Assembly: GCA_014621425.1 (NCBI GenBank)
Contig: JAANBB010000057.1
Location: 88,536 to 152,535 of the forward strand
From: Cylindrodendrum hubeiense
Lineage: Eukaryota > Ascomycota > Sordariomycetes > Hypocreales > Nectriaceae
Direction: 5' to 3'
DNA: 64,000 nucleotides
In this document: positions 1 through 11,910 of the stretch, in pieces
How positions within the stretch are numbered: position 1 is the first letter of the stretch
How the letters are laid out: the number at the start of each line of letters is the position of its first letter
Translations under genes and position numbers: made by a program
The notes under the pieces: model-generated
The model's database searches: none
Told to the model about the DNA's origin: nothing
What the model saw: only the letters and a program-made list of their open reading frames with translations

Positions 1-272
1 CTCTCGTAAATCTCGATTCGTCCGCCTGCTTTTACGTGCAGGGGCTGGGGTGGAGGGAGTACATATTGCGTTGACCTGCATATTTTAGACCTGGGTCACT
101 CTCCGTCCTTGGAGGCGATGCTCACCTTGTCGCAGTTTGAACAGGGCGCGCCTTTGTCGCACTTGATCTTTCGCTGCTGGCACAAAACGCACGACAGGAT
201 TCTTGGAGATCTGGGATTCACAGGGGCGTCGGCACTCATTGGAGATGCTGTGTTTGAGGGGAGGTTTTGCAT
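1..272 (-). CDS. Zn(II)2Cys6 transcription factor, 5' end only
   Basis: N-terminal part of a fungal binuclear zinc-cluster regulator; the rest lies beyond the left edge. ATG at 270-272 is used because the longer frame upstream has no ATG. Exon 1 (272-126) carries five cysteines (CVLCQQRKIKC, then CSNC). A 50-nt intron (125-76, GTGAGC...CAG) splices to exon 2 (75-1), which supplies the sixth cysteine (AICTPS) and a basic stretch (ARKSRRTNRD) as expected for the linker after the zinc cluster. Cysteine spacing C-x2-C-x6-C-x5-C-x2-C-x6-C fits the family. Such proteins are nuclear and bind CGG-type sites; the target genes cannot be told from this fragment. Confidence 0.85.
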
Positions 273-2077
273 CTTGACGGTACCCCTCCGCTCACCGACT
301 AGGGTCTGTAAACGAAGCTGCGGCACACAGAGATGGCTTTTGGTGACTAGGCAGATGGTCTTTACTGTATTTCGGTCGTCGGATTAGGTGGTAAAGGACA
401 GGTGTGACGACAGGAGGTGAGAGGAGGGAGAGACATTGGGGGAAACGTCGTTCCCCTAAATTGTCCGTATTGCCGTTGGCCGCAACATCTGTTCGACGGG
501 GAGCATAAGAGCCCGAACTCCCGATTGGCGCGCGGGGTTTTTAGCACGAGCTAATTCGCCGCTGGAGGGTATTACAGCGCTCAGGCCTGCCAAGACACCC
601 TATTTTCGTAAGCACGCCTCCCGGAGATGCCGAGAATCATCAAGATTGGGTATAAATTCGGGGAATTTCATGCAACTTTCGGACTACAATCAAGAATGTT
701 TCGGATCTAATACCACATGTGGTAATGTATCCAAGCTTTTTATGCGAAACAGCCACGTTTTATTCCCTGTGATCCGTGCTTCCGAAGCCATGGCGCGTCT
801 GATCATTCGCTGAAGCACATGGCGTCACTTTGATCCCCCTCGTCTGGTTCCAGTCAGTCCGTATATTAGAGCTGCAAAAGCGCTGGTCAGCTTCTTGAAA
901 ATGGCATTTAAATCTTCGTCGCACGTTGGAGACTTTCTCAGATCCATCCCTTAGGCCACCTGCTCCACTCCAAAGGTTCTTCAAGGTGTACCTGATGAAA
1001 CCGCTCATGAGTTTGCATAGTCTTAGCGACTGAAAATACAGTGAATTTGAACTTGAGGAATACGAGGTGGTGCGGGTTCTCAGATTTTGTTCTTTATCGA
1101 TACTTCTAAGACAATGAAAACAGGAAACCCTATTAATAGGAAATAGAGAACAAAATGGCGGGTTGCTCCTAAATACCTACATTTATGCTCATGTATCCTA
1201 GAGAGTAAAAGTCACACAACTAATAGTCGGAAAGAGAGGTTCGGGTTTAGTTCTCTTAGCGGAATCGCCAGCAATCAGGATTGCCCTTTTACGCAGTCAA
1301 CTCCGGCTATGGAGTCATTCACTCTGGATTAGACGTAAAGGAGGGGACCAACAGCCCGACAAATCATGTGGAAAAAGAAGAAAAACAAGAGGCAGCCTTC
1401 GCACAAAATGTTGTAATCCAGAAAGAGAGCATATTTATCCTGATCTTTAATCATCTGCTACTGAGAAGGGCTTTCGTGCTGAATGACACAAAACTCCACC
1501 CCACTATTAGCGAAATCAACTCCAGGGTAGCCGATCCGGAGCCGAGGTCAAATCTGATGTTGGAAGCAATGCCACTCAACAATTAGATTTGCAGGCGTTT
1601 GACGGAAACTCTAGAGCAAGTATTGACATGTTTGAATTGGTTTTGTTAGTTTTTAGTGGTGAGGGTACCTCAGATTTGGAACATACACATCCTATTGAAG
1701 TCAGTCTGTCTCCTCGTTGCTTGCAATTTATTCGTGGCGCTAGTTTCTCCCAGCTCATATCACCCCGCAAAATTTGATCTAGTTTACCTCGGCTGTGAGA
1801 CTGAGCAACGGGATCTCATAAGGCTCCAAATCAGCCTACAGTGCTGTTGATCTTCTCAATACACTTCATCGCATCCATTGAATCAGCCTCCGACATCATT
1901 GCTGATATTAATGTAGTACACATTTATCTCGGTCAGTGTGAGGTCGCTGTTATTTAACGACGCCGAATGAATTCTACAAATAAAGTTGTAGAAATAGATT
2001 ATAGTAGGTTTATTGAGCTAAAGATTCTCTCTCCTGTTATATTGTGATTATTCTAGTGCAATCTGAAATTGTGACCT
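273..2077. other. intergenic, 1.8 kb
   Basis: Contains the upstream region of the zinc-cluster gene and the 3' flank of the hexose transporter. It is AT-rich, with scattered short open frames that lack splice support or recognisable domains. No RNA gene or repeat was recognised. Confidence 0.6.
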
Positions 2078-3874
2078 CTAGCTGCTATGTTCCACTCCCT
2101 CCGTGTCGGTGTTGTCATGACGATCTGAACCACTCTTCTCCGGCTTGTCGGCAACCCAAGAACTGCTCTTGATCGGGTTGACATGCTGGACATACATGGT
2201 GTCAATCTCCTCGAGGGTACGGTCTTTCGACTCGATAAGGAAGAAGAAGACGATGGCCACAAGAGCGGCACAACATCCTGCAAAAACAAGACCATACAAG
2301 TAGTCAATGGCATCAGTAATAAATCGAGTGCTAAGTGTGGTGTTAGTATATCAACGCTTCAATATCAATTCGATTAGATACTCACAAGAAAGAAATCATG
2401 CTAGTTTAAGTTAGTAAAAGAATTATCAAGTGGGAATCGATGATTGGGAACTTACAAATTCCAGAACCAGTTGGCAGCGGTCGCGAGAGCCATGCATCGG
2501 CCACGGTACTGAGCAGGGTAGAGTTCTGCAACGACAGCCCAGACGAGAGGGCCCCAGGTGGTAGCAAAGGCAGCGATAAATAAGCAGGAGAAAGCGATGA
2601 GTACACTTCCGGCCTTGGGGGAGTTCATCGGGTTCTCCTGATCCAGAGCGAAGTGTCCGACAAATGCATAGACGCTGACGGGTTAGAAATTAGCGAAGTT
2701 CGTCCAAGAACTCACGAAATACTCACAAGAAGCACATCATCATCCAAAGTCCACCGACCATCAAGGCCTTACGGCGGCCGCACTTTGCCACGACCCACAG
2801 GCCTCCAAAGGTACAGGCGACATTGACGGATCCTAGAATGATCTGGGTGACATAGCTGTTGCTAATTCCGGTGGAGGAGAAAGCCGTGGTTCCGAAGTAG
2901 AAGAAGAAGTTTGCACCAGTGAGCTGCTGGCCGGCTTGAAGGGTCATGCCAAGAAGCGTGCGATAGAGCATGCGAGGTCCGGTAAAGATCTCGTGCCACT
3001 TTGTGTCGGCGCCAGCCTTCTCTTCTTCTTGCTTGGCGCGGATCTCGTCCATTTGCTTCGTCACACTGTAGTCATCAGGCGCCACACCAGCCAACCTGGC
3101 GATGGTGTTGCGAGCTTCCTCGACACGGCCCTTTCGATAGGCATAACGAGGTGACTCGGGAAGGAAGAGGATACCTCCGCCGAGAATCAGGGCCCAGAGG
3201 AATCCAAGTCCGTTGGGAACTCTCCAAGATGCACTGGTCTGGTTGGACTCAGTTCCCCAGTTCACCATCTCGGCGGTCCAGATTCCCAGGGTGATGAAGA
3301 GCTGGTACGTTGCTACCAAGATACCACGAATGATAGCAGGGCTACTCTCGGATTGGTACATGGGGACTACTACCGACAGGGATCCAATACCGAGACCCGT
3401 AACGAGACGGCCGACGGCGAATTGGGCCCACTGTTTCTCGGAAGAAATCTCGATGATCGTGCCAATCATGGTGAAGAGAGCTGAAGATGAGATGGTGAGG
3501 CGGCGACCAATGATGTCGGACATTGAGCCTGAGATGAGGGATCCGATCAAGCAGCCAACGCAGAGAAGACCAACAATGGTACCCTGTCGGGCGGCAGTGA
3601 AGGTGAAGGATCCATCGGACTGCTCCTCGCCAAAGCGTTCGGCATAGTTGTCCATCAGGAAGAAGCCAGAGATTTGACCACTGTGGATTGCATTAGACAC
3701 GCCTTTGACATTCTGGATCATCATGACCTACCTGACATATCCGAACATGAATCCACCAATACTAGCAACAAGACCCAGGAAGCAGGCCAAGGCAGTGATT
3801 TTCTGATGAGCAGTCTCATCGAGAGGTTGGTGGGTTGGGGGCTCCACACGCCCTTTCTGGCCCATTATCGCCAT
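2078..3874 (-). CDS. MFS hexose transporter, five exons including a 15-nt microexon
   Basis: Plasma-membrane sugar/H+ symporter of the MFS sugar porter family, about 527 residues. Exons: 3874-3732, 3680-2727, 2674-2456, 2400-2386 (15 nt) and 2330-2078; introns are 51-55 nt with GT-AG ends and the phases close. Family marks after splicing: FGYVSGQISG in TM1, GRR after TM2, PESPRY (about 222-227) before the central loop, and QQLTGANFFFYFG (about 299-311), which is the signature of the hexose rather than the disaccharide branch. The C-terminal tail is hydrophilic and Ser/Asp-rich. The start is the first in-frame ATG; a longer frame upstream has no ATG. A GTGGGG element on the coding strand (4020-4015, about 145 nt upstream) matches the CreA/Mig1 consensus but could be chance. 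Exact substrate is not decidable. Confidence 0.9.
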
Positions 3875-6800
3875 GATTAAGATAGTAAGATAAGATTGTA
3901 TTGTTTGCAACAAATTGTTGAGTAAAGTGAGTCACTGAATGATGATATTTTCTGAGCTTAACGAGAGAGGGCGAAAGAGATCCTTTTACACTGCGGATTA
4001 ATGGGCCCCATGACCCCCACTGACGCGGAAACCGTCCCATGATTAGTGAGTCCACGGCGATGCGTCGGAGGAAGCATGTATGGGGCCGTCATGGGATTCC
4101 CAAATATTTCAGGGACAAGAGTAAATTGCCCGAGAGATTCCTGCTGCCGGGGAAGCCGAAGGCGGAGCTTTGACGTCAGTGAGGGCTCTCGGTCGGGCCT
4201 ATTCAAACTCTTCGCCTCGTCTCTGCAGCTACGTCATCGCAGGAGAATCGAGCTGCTGCAATGCGCTGTGCTTGGATTGAAATACAGAATTAATTTCTAC
4301 GATTGCCAATTCTTCGTGGAGCGCGGTCCCAGCTGGAGTATTTATGACCCTCCAGCTATCAATTTCTGATTGAATGAGATTGCGATGAATGGCAAAAATC
4401 TTTTGCATTCGCCACTCCCGGTTGTCTCGGGCCCTGATAAGCGGCACTTGAAGGTAGGGTCCAGTGGGTCTCAGGCGGGCCGATGGACCCAGATTTCCTG
4501 TTTGAGACCGGAACTAGCGGTGGAGTGATTGAGGCTCAAGATGAGGCTCAACAGCCCATTACATCGCATCCATCGAATTCGAGAGCCCAAGCGCCGTGGA
4601 TTTCGCGCACAAGATACATCTAAGCCACCTGGACATGATTCCAACCTGACGGCTTCATTTTTTGAAGCCTTTTTTGTTTCTTTCGTGGTTGCCGTCTCTC
4701 CTTTTCCCTTATCTCTATCATCTCATGCTAAGCGAGAAATGCCGTTTGACGACAATTCACCGAGATTCGGCCCGATCATCGTGCGTCCGTCAAGTCCGTT
4801 AGATGTTCCACTTTCACACCGAAAAGTAGATAATTGTGGATTTCCCAGTGTTGTCATCATGCAACCACAGGAACAAGGATGCAGGGATTACTTCTTGATT
4901 GCCGATTTTGGCCCCAAAGATTCGAGATGCTTCGCCATCTGCTCCTTCCCAATGGTGCATGATTGTTCGTGGGGAATGAGAATTGGCTACTCAAATGTCG
5001 TCGAGTTGGCCCTGAGATGCCGAGTTTTCCCATTGTGATTTAATATCGTATGTTGAGATAATTTTCGATGCTGAGATGCTTAGCGATGGCGCCATAGCCT
5101 ACTCCCTGAGGCTCAACTAGAGCAGCATCTCAATCTAGACCCCTGCATATCACCCGTGCAAACAACTCCATATTTACACCGGAGGTGACACCGGCGAGAG
5201 TGGTTTGACTGGCCACCGTGTGGATAGAACATACGTAAAGAAAGGGTCAAGGATATTATTAAAAGAATTCGGCGTATTAAGTACAATTCTTCGCAATACT
5301 TTCTGGAACGGTACAGCTAAATCCGTTGGTTGCACCCCCCCTATTCTTGCGATTGAGGTTCGTGATCCAATAGAAAGCGGTTATCAGTCAGCGGAAATCC
5401 CGATTGATAGGATAATGGTCAGATCATTGTCTGCTGCTGATTACAGAAGGGAAGGAAGAAGCGCGAGAATCACCATCCTACTATTTCATGCTGCAGCCAA
5501 CGAGATATTATTGTTCCACCTGATTTCTCACATGCCTCGAAAGAGTGGAAGACTGATTGACCTTAAGCCATCTTCAAATGTTCTTTTAAAAAATGAAGCT
5601 ACGCTAGATCATATCTTGCACAAATTTTACAGAGCAATTCATACCTAGAACCAAGCCATCCCTCAACAGAAAATGACTCCACCATTGCCAAGTCCAGTCA
5701 CTACTTCTGTAACGCGCTTCCCGCAACCCAGCTATTCATCGGCCGTGCATGGAATCGGACCGAGTGAAGGTGGAAATTGCTCATATGGGGTTGAATACGA
5801 GGTCGGCCTATGGTATCTTAATAAGAAATGTGTGATGCATCTGCATACGTATTCGCCAATACATGTCAGCAGTAATGATCTATGTGGCCAAAGCTTTGAA
5901 CTGCACTCTGATTGTTGCATTCGGGCAATCAAGGGTATCTAGCGAGCTGGATGACGGGTAGTACGAGATACATATCATATTCAGCCTTGGCTCATCAAGA
6001 ACAGCATTGATTATACACCTATGATATGAAATTTGCCGATATTGAGTGGAGCCATGGCAAGTACGATAATGTACGATTACTTTGTTGATTCTAATCCGAT
6101 ATATATTGTATGATCCTTATCTTTTGGTCGGTAATCAAAGTGGAGATGTTCCACGACGATGCATGAAGCAGAATTACAATATTGAAGCAACTACATAGAA
6201 AGCCTTAAGCGCAGATCATGATTGGGCTTAATTTGCAGGCCATTTGGCAGGTTAAAAATTCAACAAACGAAAGGACTGTGTTTCCAGCCTTGTGGGTGGT
6301 CGTTCACGATCTACCTAAATAATTGGGTCGGCTCACTATTCCCGTTGCCAAATTCCCGTGTCCTACACCAAAAACAGAACTTACAACCCAAGCTATCACT
6401 ACAACCAATGAACCCGAAAAGTAGTAAACATAAATAGATAAAAAATCACGCTGATTCGGTATGGCTAGTGGGAAGGGCCGATCGGAACACACACTAGGCA
6501 AAACCAACTCCGCTCACCAGCACAAAAGCCAGTGTAGGGTACCAGTCTCTAGGACTTGCAAGAAATTCGGGTATTGAGATCGCAGCCACGCAACAACCAA
6601 GCTAGAAGTTTGGAATACGGATATTAGGCGCGTGTGATTATACTCAAACTGAAGTAATCATTAAAGAATTGGGGCAGAACAAGACTTAAAGACTATATTG
6701 GTAGCTGGTGGTGATGAAAATGAACAACAGAGACAAGTGTCAGAAGGAATTGACCCGGAACCCTTCCGTAGGTCCGATCGGCCTGAGCTCCGCAGGGCCG

Positions 6801-8058
6801 ATCGAGACGGACCTAGCCCCACAAGTCAGTCCGGAGCCGGTTCCGAAGACAACAGCTGCGGAATAAGACCTTCCGCAGGAGCCGAAGATGTTCTATAAAA
6901 GAACAGCTCGTAGACCCCTCAATAGATAGAAATGAAGAGCTTCGATCGTCCTCAATTGCATCACATTCATTTACACAGTTCAATAACAATTATGATCGAT
7001 ACCACCTTACAATATCGTCTGATTAGATACATCACTAAAAGATGCTACAATATGGACCAAAAAGACTGACAATTGGTCATTACCAAGGATGACTGCAATG
7101 ATAACTGATGACGCTGATTGTCCGGAATGTTACACTGCGATGACGAAGGTAGACGGTCTAACCAGCCAGACCCAAAACTTTTCCCCTGGCGATCTAAATC
7201 CACTGGTCGATTACCGGCCTAAATAATTCTGTCACCGACAACTCACGTGTGATGCTTGTCAGAGTCACTGTGGTCGAGATACTCCATCTGGCGGATACTT
7301 CGGTATTTTGGTTTTCGGTTACCATGAGTCGAGGCGTCCACAAACCTCTTTTGGAATGTAGTTTGTTTATTTCATAGCCCCCATGGTGACCAAGATTTGT
7401 GTCAAGCACCAAGTACCGCAGCAGCTGATTGCTTCTAGTCCTCTCCCAATTGATAAATCTCTCATATCAACCATCTAAGCCTCCATGCGGCTGGAGTTGT
7501 CTTTCCAGTTGCCTATTACGGCAGGTGATAAACAGAAGCGGCATGGAAGGAAGCGCCCCGCTGGGGCTGCTGTGGTGGCTGTGCTCTTGCTGACGTGTCC
7601 CAATTGAGAAAACTACAGCCAACGAGACCGATGTGGCACCATAACGACAGAAGCAATCTGCATGTGACCTTCGTATAAATGTGTTGCACCACTCCCCGGA
7701 AAGATATGGTTCGGTTAGGCAGCCGTTAAAGGGAAACAGGGCATGCATAGTAGCTACACAGCCCAGCTGAGTCCTTCTAGAAGCACATCAACCGGGCGCG
7801 CGATTGCATCGCAGCGGGCGCTTTGTCCAAGTGCTAAGGCCTGGAGTTTATATATTAGACAAATGGCATCAATCATGATTGTAATTTAGATCATTCGCTT
7901 CTTATTTATGCATCGATACTCGAATTTGCGATCACTCATAGATTTATCGTGATCATCAAAGTGCATCTGCCTCTTTGGCAAATTGACTGGAGAAATACAC
8001 CTGTTTTTCATGCTCAACGTTACATCACACAAAGATCCCGCGCCCACTATCCGCAGCC
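3875..8058. other. gene-poor region, 4.2 kb
   Basis: Promoter side of the hexose transporter followed by AT-rich sequence. Open frames of 147-169 codons at 4529-5038 and 5205-5648 have low-complexity composition, no domain and no sensible splice partners, so I do not call them. An LTR-like stretch lies at 6745-6985. A TATA-like element (7847-7855) sits about 200 nt before the gene at 8059. Confidence 0.5.
6745..6985 (+). mobile_element. possible solo LTR or LTR remnant
   Basis: A GC-rich island inside AT-rich flanks with an LTR-like layout: a block with repeated CCTTCCG(T/C)AGG motifs (near 6761 and 6869) and repeated CCGATCG motifs, then TATAAAAG at 6894-6901, a short CAATAGATAGAAATGAAG leader and an end near TTACACA (6971-6977). 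No clear target-site duplication and no second copy were found in the window, so borders and nature are uncertain. Confidence 0.25.
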
Positions 8059-8652
8059 ATGTGTCTTCCATTTGGATTTAGGCAAAAGAAGCGCTCTGCT
8101 GAAAAAATGTCCAAGGCCATTCCGGCAGCTCGGAATCCCCGTTTACCGTCCACTCATCGATATTCTAACGATACTGAGAAATCAACATCCCATATTCTCC
8201 CTTCAGCTGAGGTTTCTCGACCACCGTCCACTGTACGCTACACGGATAATGCGAAGAAACCAACCCCCCTCTCTACCCCTAGAGCTCAGATAACAATCTT
8301 TTCATCACCTGTCCCGTACAAAAGACATGCTGTGGATGTGTCTTCAAAGAACACCCCAGCGGCCGACGCTCCACTCACGTCGTCCACCCTGCCCTATGTC
8401 AGAGACAAGAAAAGAATCTCTAAGCTAGGAGTAGCACAACTCGACGACAGAGAATTCCAAAAGCTTCATGCAACACACCGCGGAGAAAATCCAAATTACC
8501 CTAGTCTTCTCTTTGATCTTTTCTCGTTTTTCGATTCTCTCCCTTCCCTTGGTTCACTTAGTGGAGATGGAGGAGGAGGTGGTGGTGGTGGTGGTTTTGT
8601 GGGGGAGGTGGGGGAGACGGAGGTGGTGGGGGAGGTTGTTAGTGGCGGTTAA
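8059..8652 (+). CDS. hypothetical protein with Gly-rich tail
   Basis: Single-exon frame of 197 residues that I do not recognise. The N-terminus MCLPFGFRQKKRS (a cysteine at position 2, then a basic run) could be a lipidation/membrane-attachment signal, which is inference. The middle holds two clear imperfect copies of a 25-30-residue motif with core PST(H/V)RYxxxxxK (THRYSNDTEK and TVRYTDNAKK) and weaker ones after them. The tail is a run of about nine glycines encoded by GGA/GGT triplets, then Gly/Val-rich. No signal peptide or TM segment. The start has a reasonable context and a TATA-like element lies upstream. Reality as a gene is moderately likely, given length and internal repeats. Confidence 0.45.
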   Translation: MCLPFGFRQKKRSAEKMSKAIPAARNPRLPSTHRYSNDTEKSTSHILPSAEVSRPPSTVRYTDNAKKPTPLSTPRAQITIFSSPVPYKRHAVDVSSKNTPAADAPLTSSTLPYVRDKKRISKLGVAQLDDREFQKLHATHRGENPNYPSLLFDLFSFFDSLPSLGSLSGDGGGGGGGGGFVGEVGETEVVGEVVSGG

Positions 8653-8884
8653 GGGGTGATGCAGACGGCATCAACGACAAGATCACTTCCAGTTATTTGT
8701 CTAATATTCCTGTAATGGGTTGTTTGTGAGTTTGTGAGGATGATATCTGACCCGGAAGCTTGACCAGTCAATTAATGACACCTTTTTTAAGTTTGGGATT
8801 GGAACAGAATCAAATTTGTAATTCTCCTAGTAGTAGCCACTCCTCCGAAAACTTAATCATAAAACGAAAGTAATTGTATTAAAA

Positions 8885-9325
8885 TTATAAGAAATGGTCC
8901 TGCCACTCTTTTGCGTCGATTCCAGCTACAAGTAACGGGGGTTTTATAAGGCGCAAGATATGTCTGGTGATTAATGCCATCAATCTTCCGACATTGCAGT
9001 TGCCCTGTGGTTTTCCCTGTATTTTCCCCTGCATCTGCAAAAAGTTGGCATCAGGTGGCATCCTGGCCATGTTGGGCGAATAACAAGCAATGGTACACAT
9101 ATTTGTGTTGGTGACCTTGATATCCCCCAGGTAAAATACAGAGCTGGAGAACTTCGCGTAGGCGATGGGGCGAAAAAAGATATCCACCTCTCCCATTTGT
9201 ATGGAATGGAAGATAGCCAGCTGAGAAGGAATCTTCCCACCCCGTCGGCAAAGGCAAAGGGAGTTGGTGTTGCTCATCTTCCGGTGATAAAAGATGATCT
9301 TAATGGATAGGTTGATGGAGAACAT
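8885..9325 (-). CDS. small hypothetical protein, doubtful
   Basis: A 146-codon frame beginning at CACCATG, a good initiation context, about 140 nt downstream of a TATA-like TTATACG on the same strand. The product has no recognised domain and no clear signal peptide. It may contain unrecognised introns. Flanking sequence is AT-rich. I list it because of the promoter-like upstream region; it may be chance. Confidence 0.25.
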   Translation of the reverse strand: MFSINLSIKIIFYHRKMSNTNSLCLCRRGGKIPSQLAIFHSIQMGEVDIFFRPIAYAKFSSSVFYLGDIKVTNTNMCTIACYSPNMARMPPDANFLQMQGKIQGKPQGNCNVGRLMALITRHILRLIKPPLLVAGIDAKEWQDHFL

Positions 9326-10213
9326 GGTGAAAGATTGAAATCTCAGAGAGATTTTGGAGTGTAAGATATGGTTCTGAGTCTTTGGGAGTGCTCTTCAGGT
9401 ACGAGGAGTGATGGGACTCTGGGAAGTGATGGCATTCAATGTTGCAGGCTGGCGGGGCTACGTATAAGAGCATCATCTTCCGCCGCGTAATTTAATTTGT
9501 TAAAATATGGAATTATTCAAGTAACTATGATAGCATTGTTCATAATGATATTTGCTTTTATATTCCTTCCAACATTCAACTTCCTCCTCTTGGCAGCAAG
9601 ATCCAGTGACCATCTAACTCTTTTGCAGCAGACCCACTATGCCCCTTGGCTAAACCTTCTGATCAAATCTTAAGTCCTGGGATATCTATTATCATTTGAC
9701 CAAACTCATGCTTGTCGCAAAGTAGAAGTGAGCGTGAGCTAGGACAAGGGAACTGTGGCTTTGACCATGTAATGCCGGCTTAGTGTCTCGATGTTTGAGT
9801 CCTGTGGTCCTGGAAAAGACTTGCACAGCGAGCATGCATAAGGGACACGGCATCGGGGAATAGGAAATCCACTGCGAGAAATCGAATAGTTAACTTGCCT
9901 CAGTATGACTCTGCCTTGCATGAATCGGCACCCCAGGTCTAAATTGACCCTCTGTCGAAGAGACGACGCCTAGGGTGGCCCATGCCTGCTAGCCAACTAG
10001 CCACTCTGGGCGGTATGTAGGCGCTGAGTCAGCGCCCCGCCCCACCGCAGGGTGCTCAACCACCTTGCCGACCACAGTCAAGTCAAATCGATACCCCGCT
10101 TCAAAGATAAATAAATTCAGTCAATATTGCAACTGACCCCTAACACCAAGTCTTTTCATTCCAGAAATCAAACAGGTATCTCCACTCAGAATTAATCTGT
10201 TTTCACCCATGCA
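9326..10213. other. intergenic, 0.9 kb
   Basis: Lies between divergent frames: upstream region of the doubtful small gene at 8885-9325 and of the kinase-ankyrin gene. An AT-rich GATAAATAAATT box near 10107 is a plausible core promoter for the latter. Nothing else recognised. Confidence 0.5.
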
Positions 10214-11656
10214 ATGGGTACGTATTACTCGAGAGAGAGCAATGAGTGTTGGCAGCCTCGCGAGTACAAGGAAGACAGTGAGATTCCGTTCGCCCCTGAC
10301 GGCAATGCGCCACTTATCGGCATGGCCAATTATGTCGAGAAGGTCAAGGGAATGTCAGACCAGTTTAAAGGCATTAAGTGCGTACGGAAAACAATCACAA
10401 CCACCGCCGACGCAGATCCAATATCACGAGACTCCAAGAAACGCAAATTGATACAGGAGGCCAAAATCCTCCATTACGCCCGGCACCATCATGTTGTCCG
10501 ACTCATACACACATACTTCGATAACCAAAACGAGGACGAAATTAAATTTGCAGTCATTATGGATCGCGCAGATGGAAACCTTCAAGGATACCTCAAACCT
10601 GGAAAGAGTCCGGATAAAGAATGGTTCGGTTGTTTGATAAGCGTCGTACACCACATCCATACTCTGGGTATTCGCCATCGAGACATTAAACCAACGAATA
10701 TTCTGGTTAAAGGAAGACAAGTTCTCTTGGCAGACTTCGGCATATCACAAATGGGTCTTGGGAAGTCAATGCCAACCACACACTGGCAACGCAACCCAGC
10801 TAGGACGCGGGAGTACTGCGCCCCCGAAGTGGATAACGGTAGCACCCGTGGCCGGTCAGCAGACATCTTCTCCTTAGGGGCTGTGTTTCTTGAGATGATC
10901 ATTACCTATACCTACCCCGACGGGTTTAAAGAGCTCAAGGATGTCTTAGAGTCCCCATCCCAACAAGGTTCATCTTACGCCAAACATATTGACGAGGTGC
11001 ATAAATGGACCAACGAGAAACTTCATCCTGTCGGCTGGCAGGACGACGTTCTATCTGCTTGTCAGAAAATGCTGCACCCTGATCGCTCTAAACGTCCTTC
11101 AGCCAGAGAGCTGGACGGGATTTGGTCATCACTGTCGGCTTCAGATGAGTCTTTGGCCTGCAAATGCGCTGGAGATGTGGTTATGACAGACAGCAACAAG
11201 TTAGTTGAGGCGTGCAAAGGAGGCTCAGAGGACGAGGTAAAACGGCTGCTTAATGACGGAACGAATCCAGGAACCATGGGTGCAATTCATTTTGCTGCTG
11301 AACGTGGATCAAAGGCCATTGTGGAGGCCCTGTTGGATCATGGTGCCGGTGTTGACATTCTGAATCCTATCAGTCAGACAGCGCTCCATTGTGCAGCTCG
11401 AAGTGGTTCTGAGAATGTGGTTCGACTGCTCCTAGAGCATGGTGCTGATGTCAACGCTAAGGACGAAAATGGTCAGACCGCACTTCAGGGCGCAGCAGGA
11501 CAGGGGTACGAGAGCATTGTTAGGATGTTACTCGATTCAAGGGCCGATGTTGGCGCAGAGGACATTGATGGAGATACGGCATTTCACTTTGCTCATAGAA
11601 GGCATCATAATGGGGTATTGAAGCTATTAGAAGATTATGCGCAAACTTCTGTATAG
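10214..11656 (+). CDS. protein kinase-ankyrin repeat fusion
   Basis: Intronless, 480 residues. Residues about 35-308 are a Ser/Thr kinase fold: probable beta3 Lys59 (CVRK), alpha-C Glu82, HRDIKPTN with Asp157, Lys159 and Asn162, DFG at 174-176 and APE at 203-205. The glycine loop (LIGMANYVEKV, 34-44) is shortened and lacks the usual GxGxxG, so ATP binding may be altered even though the catalytic loop is intact. Residues about 325-475 form four to five ankyrin repeats with consensus TALHCAARSG and LLLEHGADVN cores. The N-terminus MGTYYS fits the N-myristoylation consensus (G2, S6), so membrane attachment is possible. Kinase-ankyrin proteins are common but variable in Pezizomycotina; the role here is unknown. 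It lies tail-to-tail with the HeLo-pseudokinase gene (254 nt apart). Confidence 0.85.
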   Translation: MGTYYSRESNECWQPREYKEDSEIPFAPDGNAPLIGMANYVEKVKGMSDQFKGIKCVRKTITTTADADPISRDSKKRKLIQEAKILHYARHHHVVRLIHTYFDNQNEDEIKFAVIMDRADGNLQGYLKPGKSPDKEWFGCLISVVHHIHTLGIRHRDIKPTNILVKGRQVLLADFGISQMGLGKSMPTTHWQRNPARTREYCAPEVDNGSTRGRSADIFSLGAVFLEMIITYTYPDGFKELKDVLESPSQQGSSYAKHIDEVHKWTNEKLHPVGWQDDVLSACQKMLHPDRSKRPSARELDGIWSSLSASDESLACKCAGDVVMTDSNKLVEACKGGSEDEVKRLLNDGTNPGTMGAIHFAAERGSKAIVEALLDHGAGVDILNPISQTALHCAARSGSENVVRLLLEHGADVNAKDENGQTALQGAAGQGYESIVRMLLDSRADVGAEDIDGDTAFHFAHRRHHNGVLKLLEDYAQTSV

Positions 11657-11910
11657 AGTATAACTAGCGAAGCTTTTAACACTATAGTAACTCAATGGAT
11701 AATTTGCAAAAGGCTGACACTGCTGTTCATTGAGGAGATGTCTCGCCATTTCAAGTCCCAGATGCCTCAGGTCGACGTCTAATGTCTAGTACATCGTCGT
11801 AGCTACAACCCAAGACTATGAGCTGGGCGTATGAAGGATGAAAGGAACAATTGTAAATCTCCAAGTTATTAGAATAGCAAAGCAGCAGGGCATCATACTT
11901 GTCATTCTAA

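Noticed and set aside
1281..1586. 101-codon plus-strand frame
   Set aside because: No recognisable domain and the sequence around it looks non-coding.
4529..5038. 169-codon frame
   Set aside because: No domain, no promoter or splice signals that fit, irregular composition.
5205..5648. 147-codon frame
   Set aside because: No domain and no homology I recognise; AT-rich surroundings allow chance frames.
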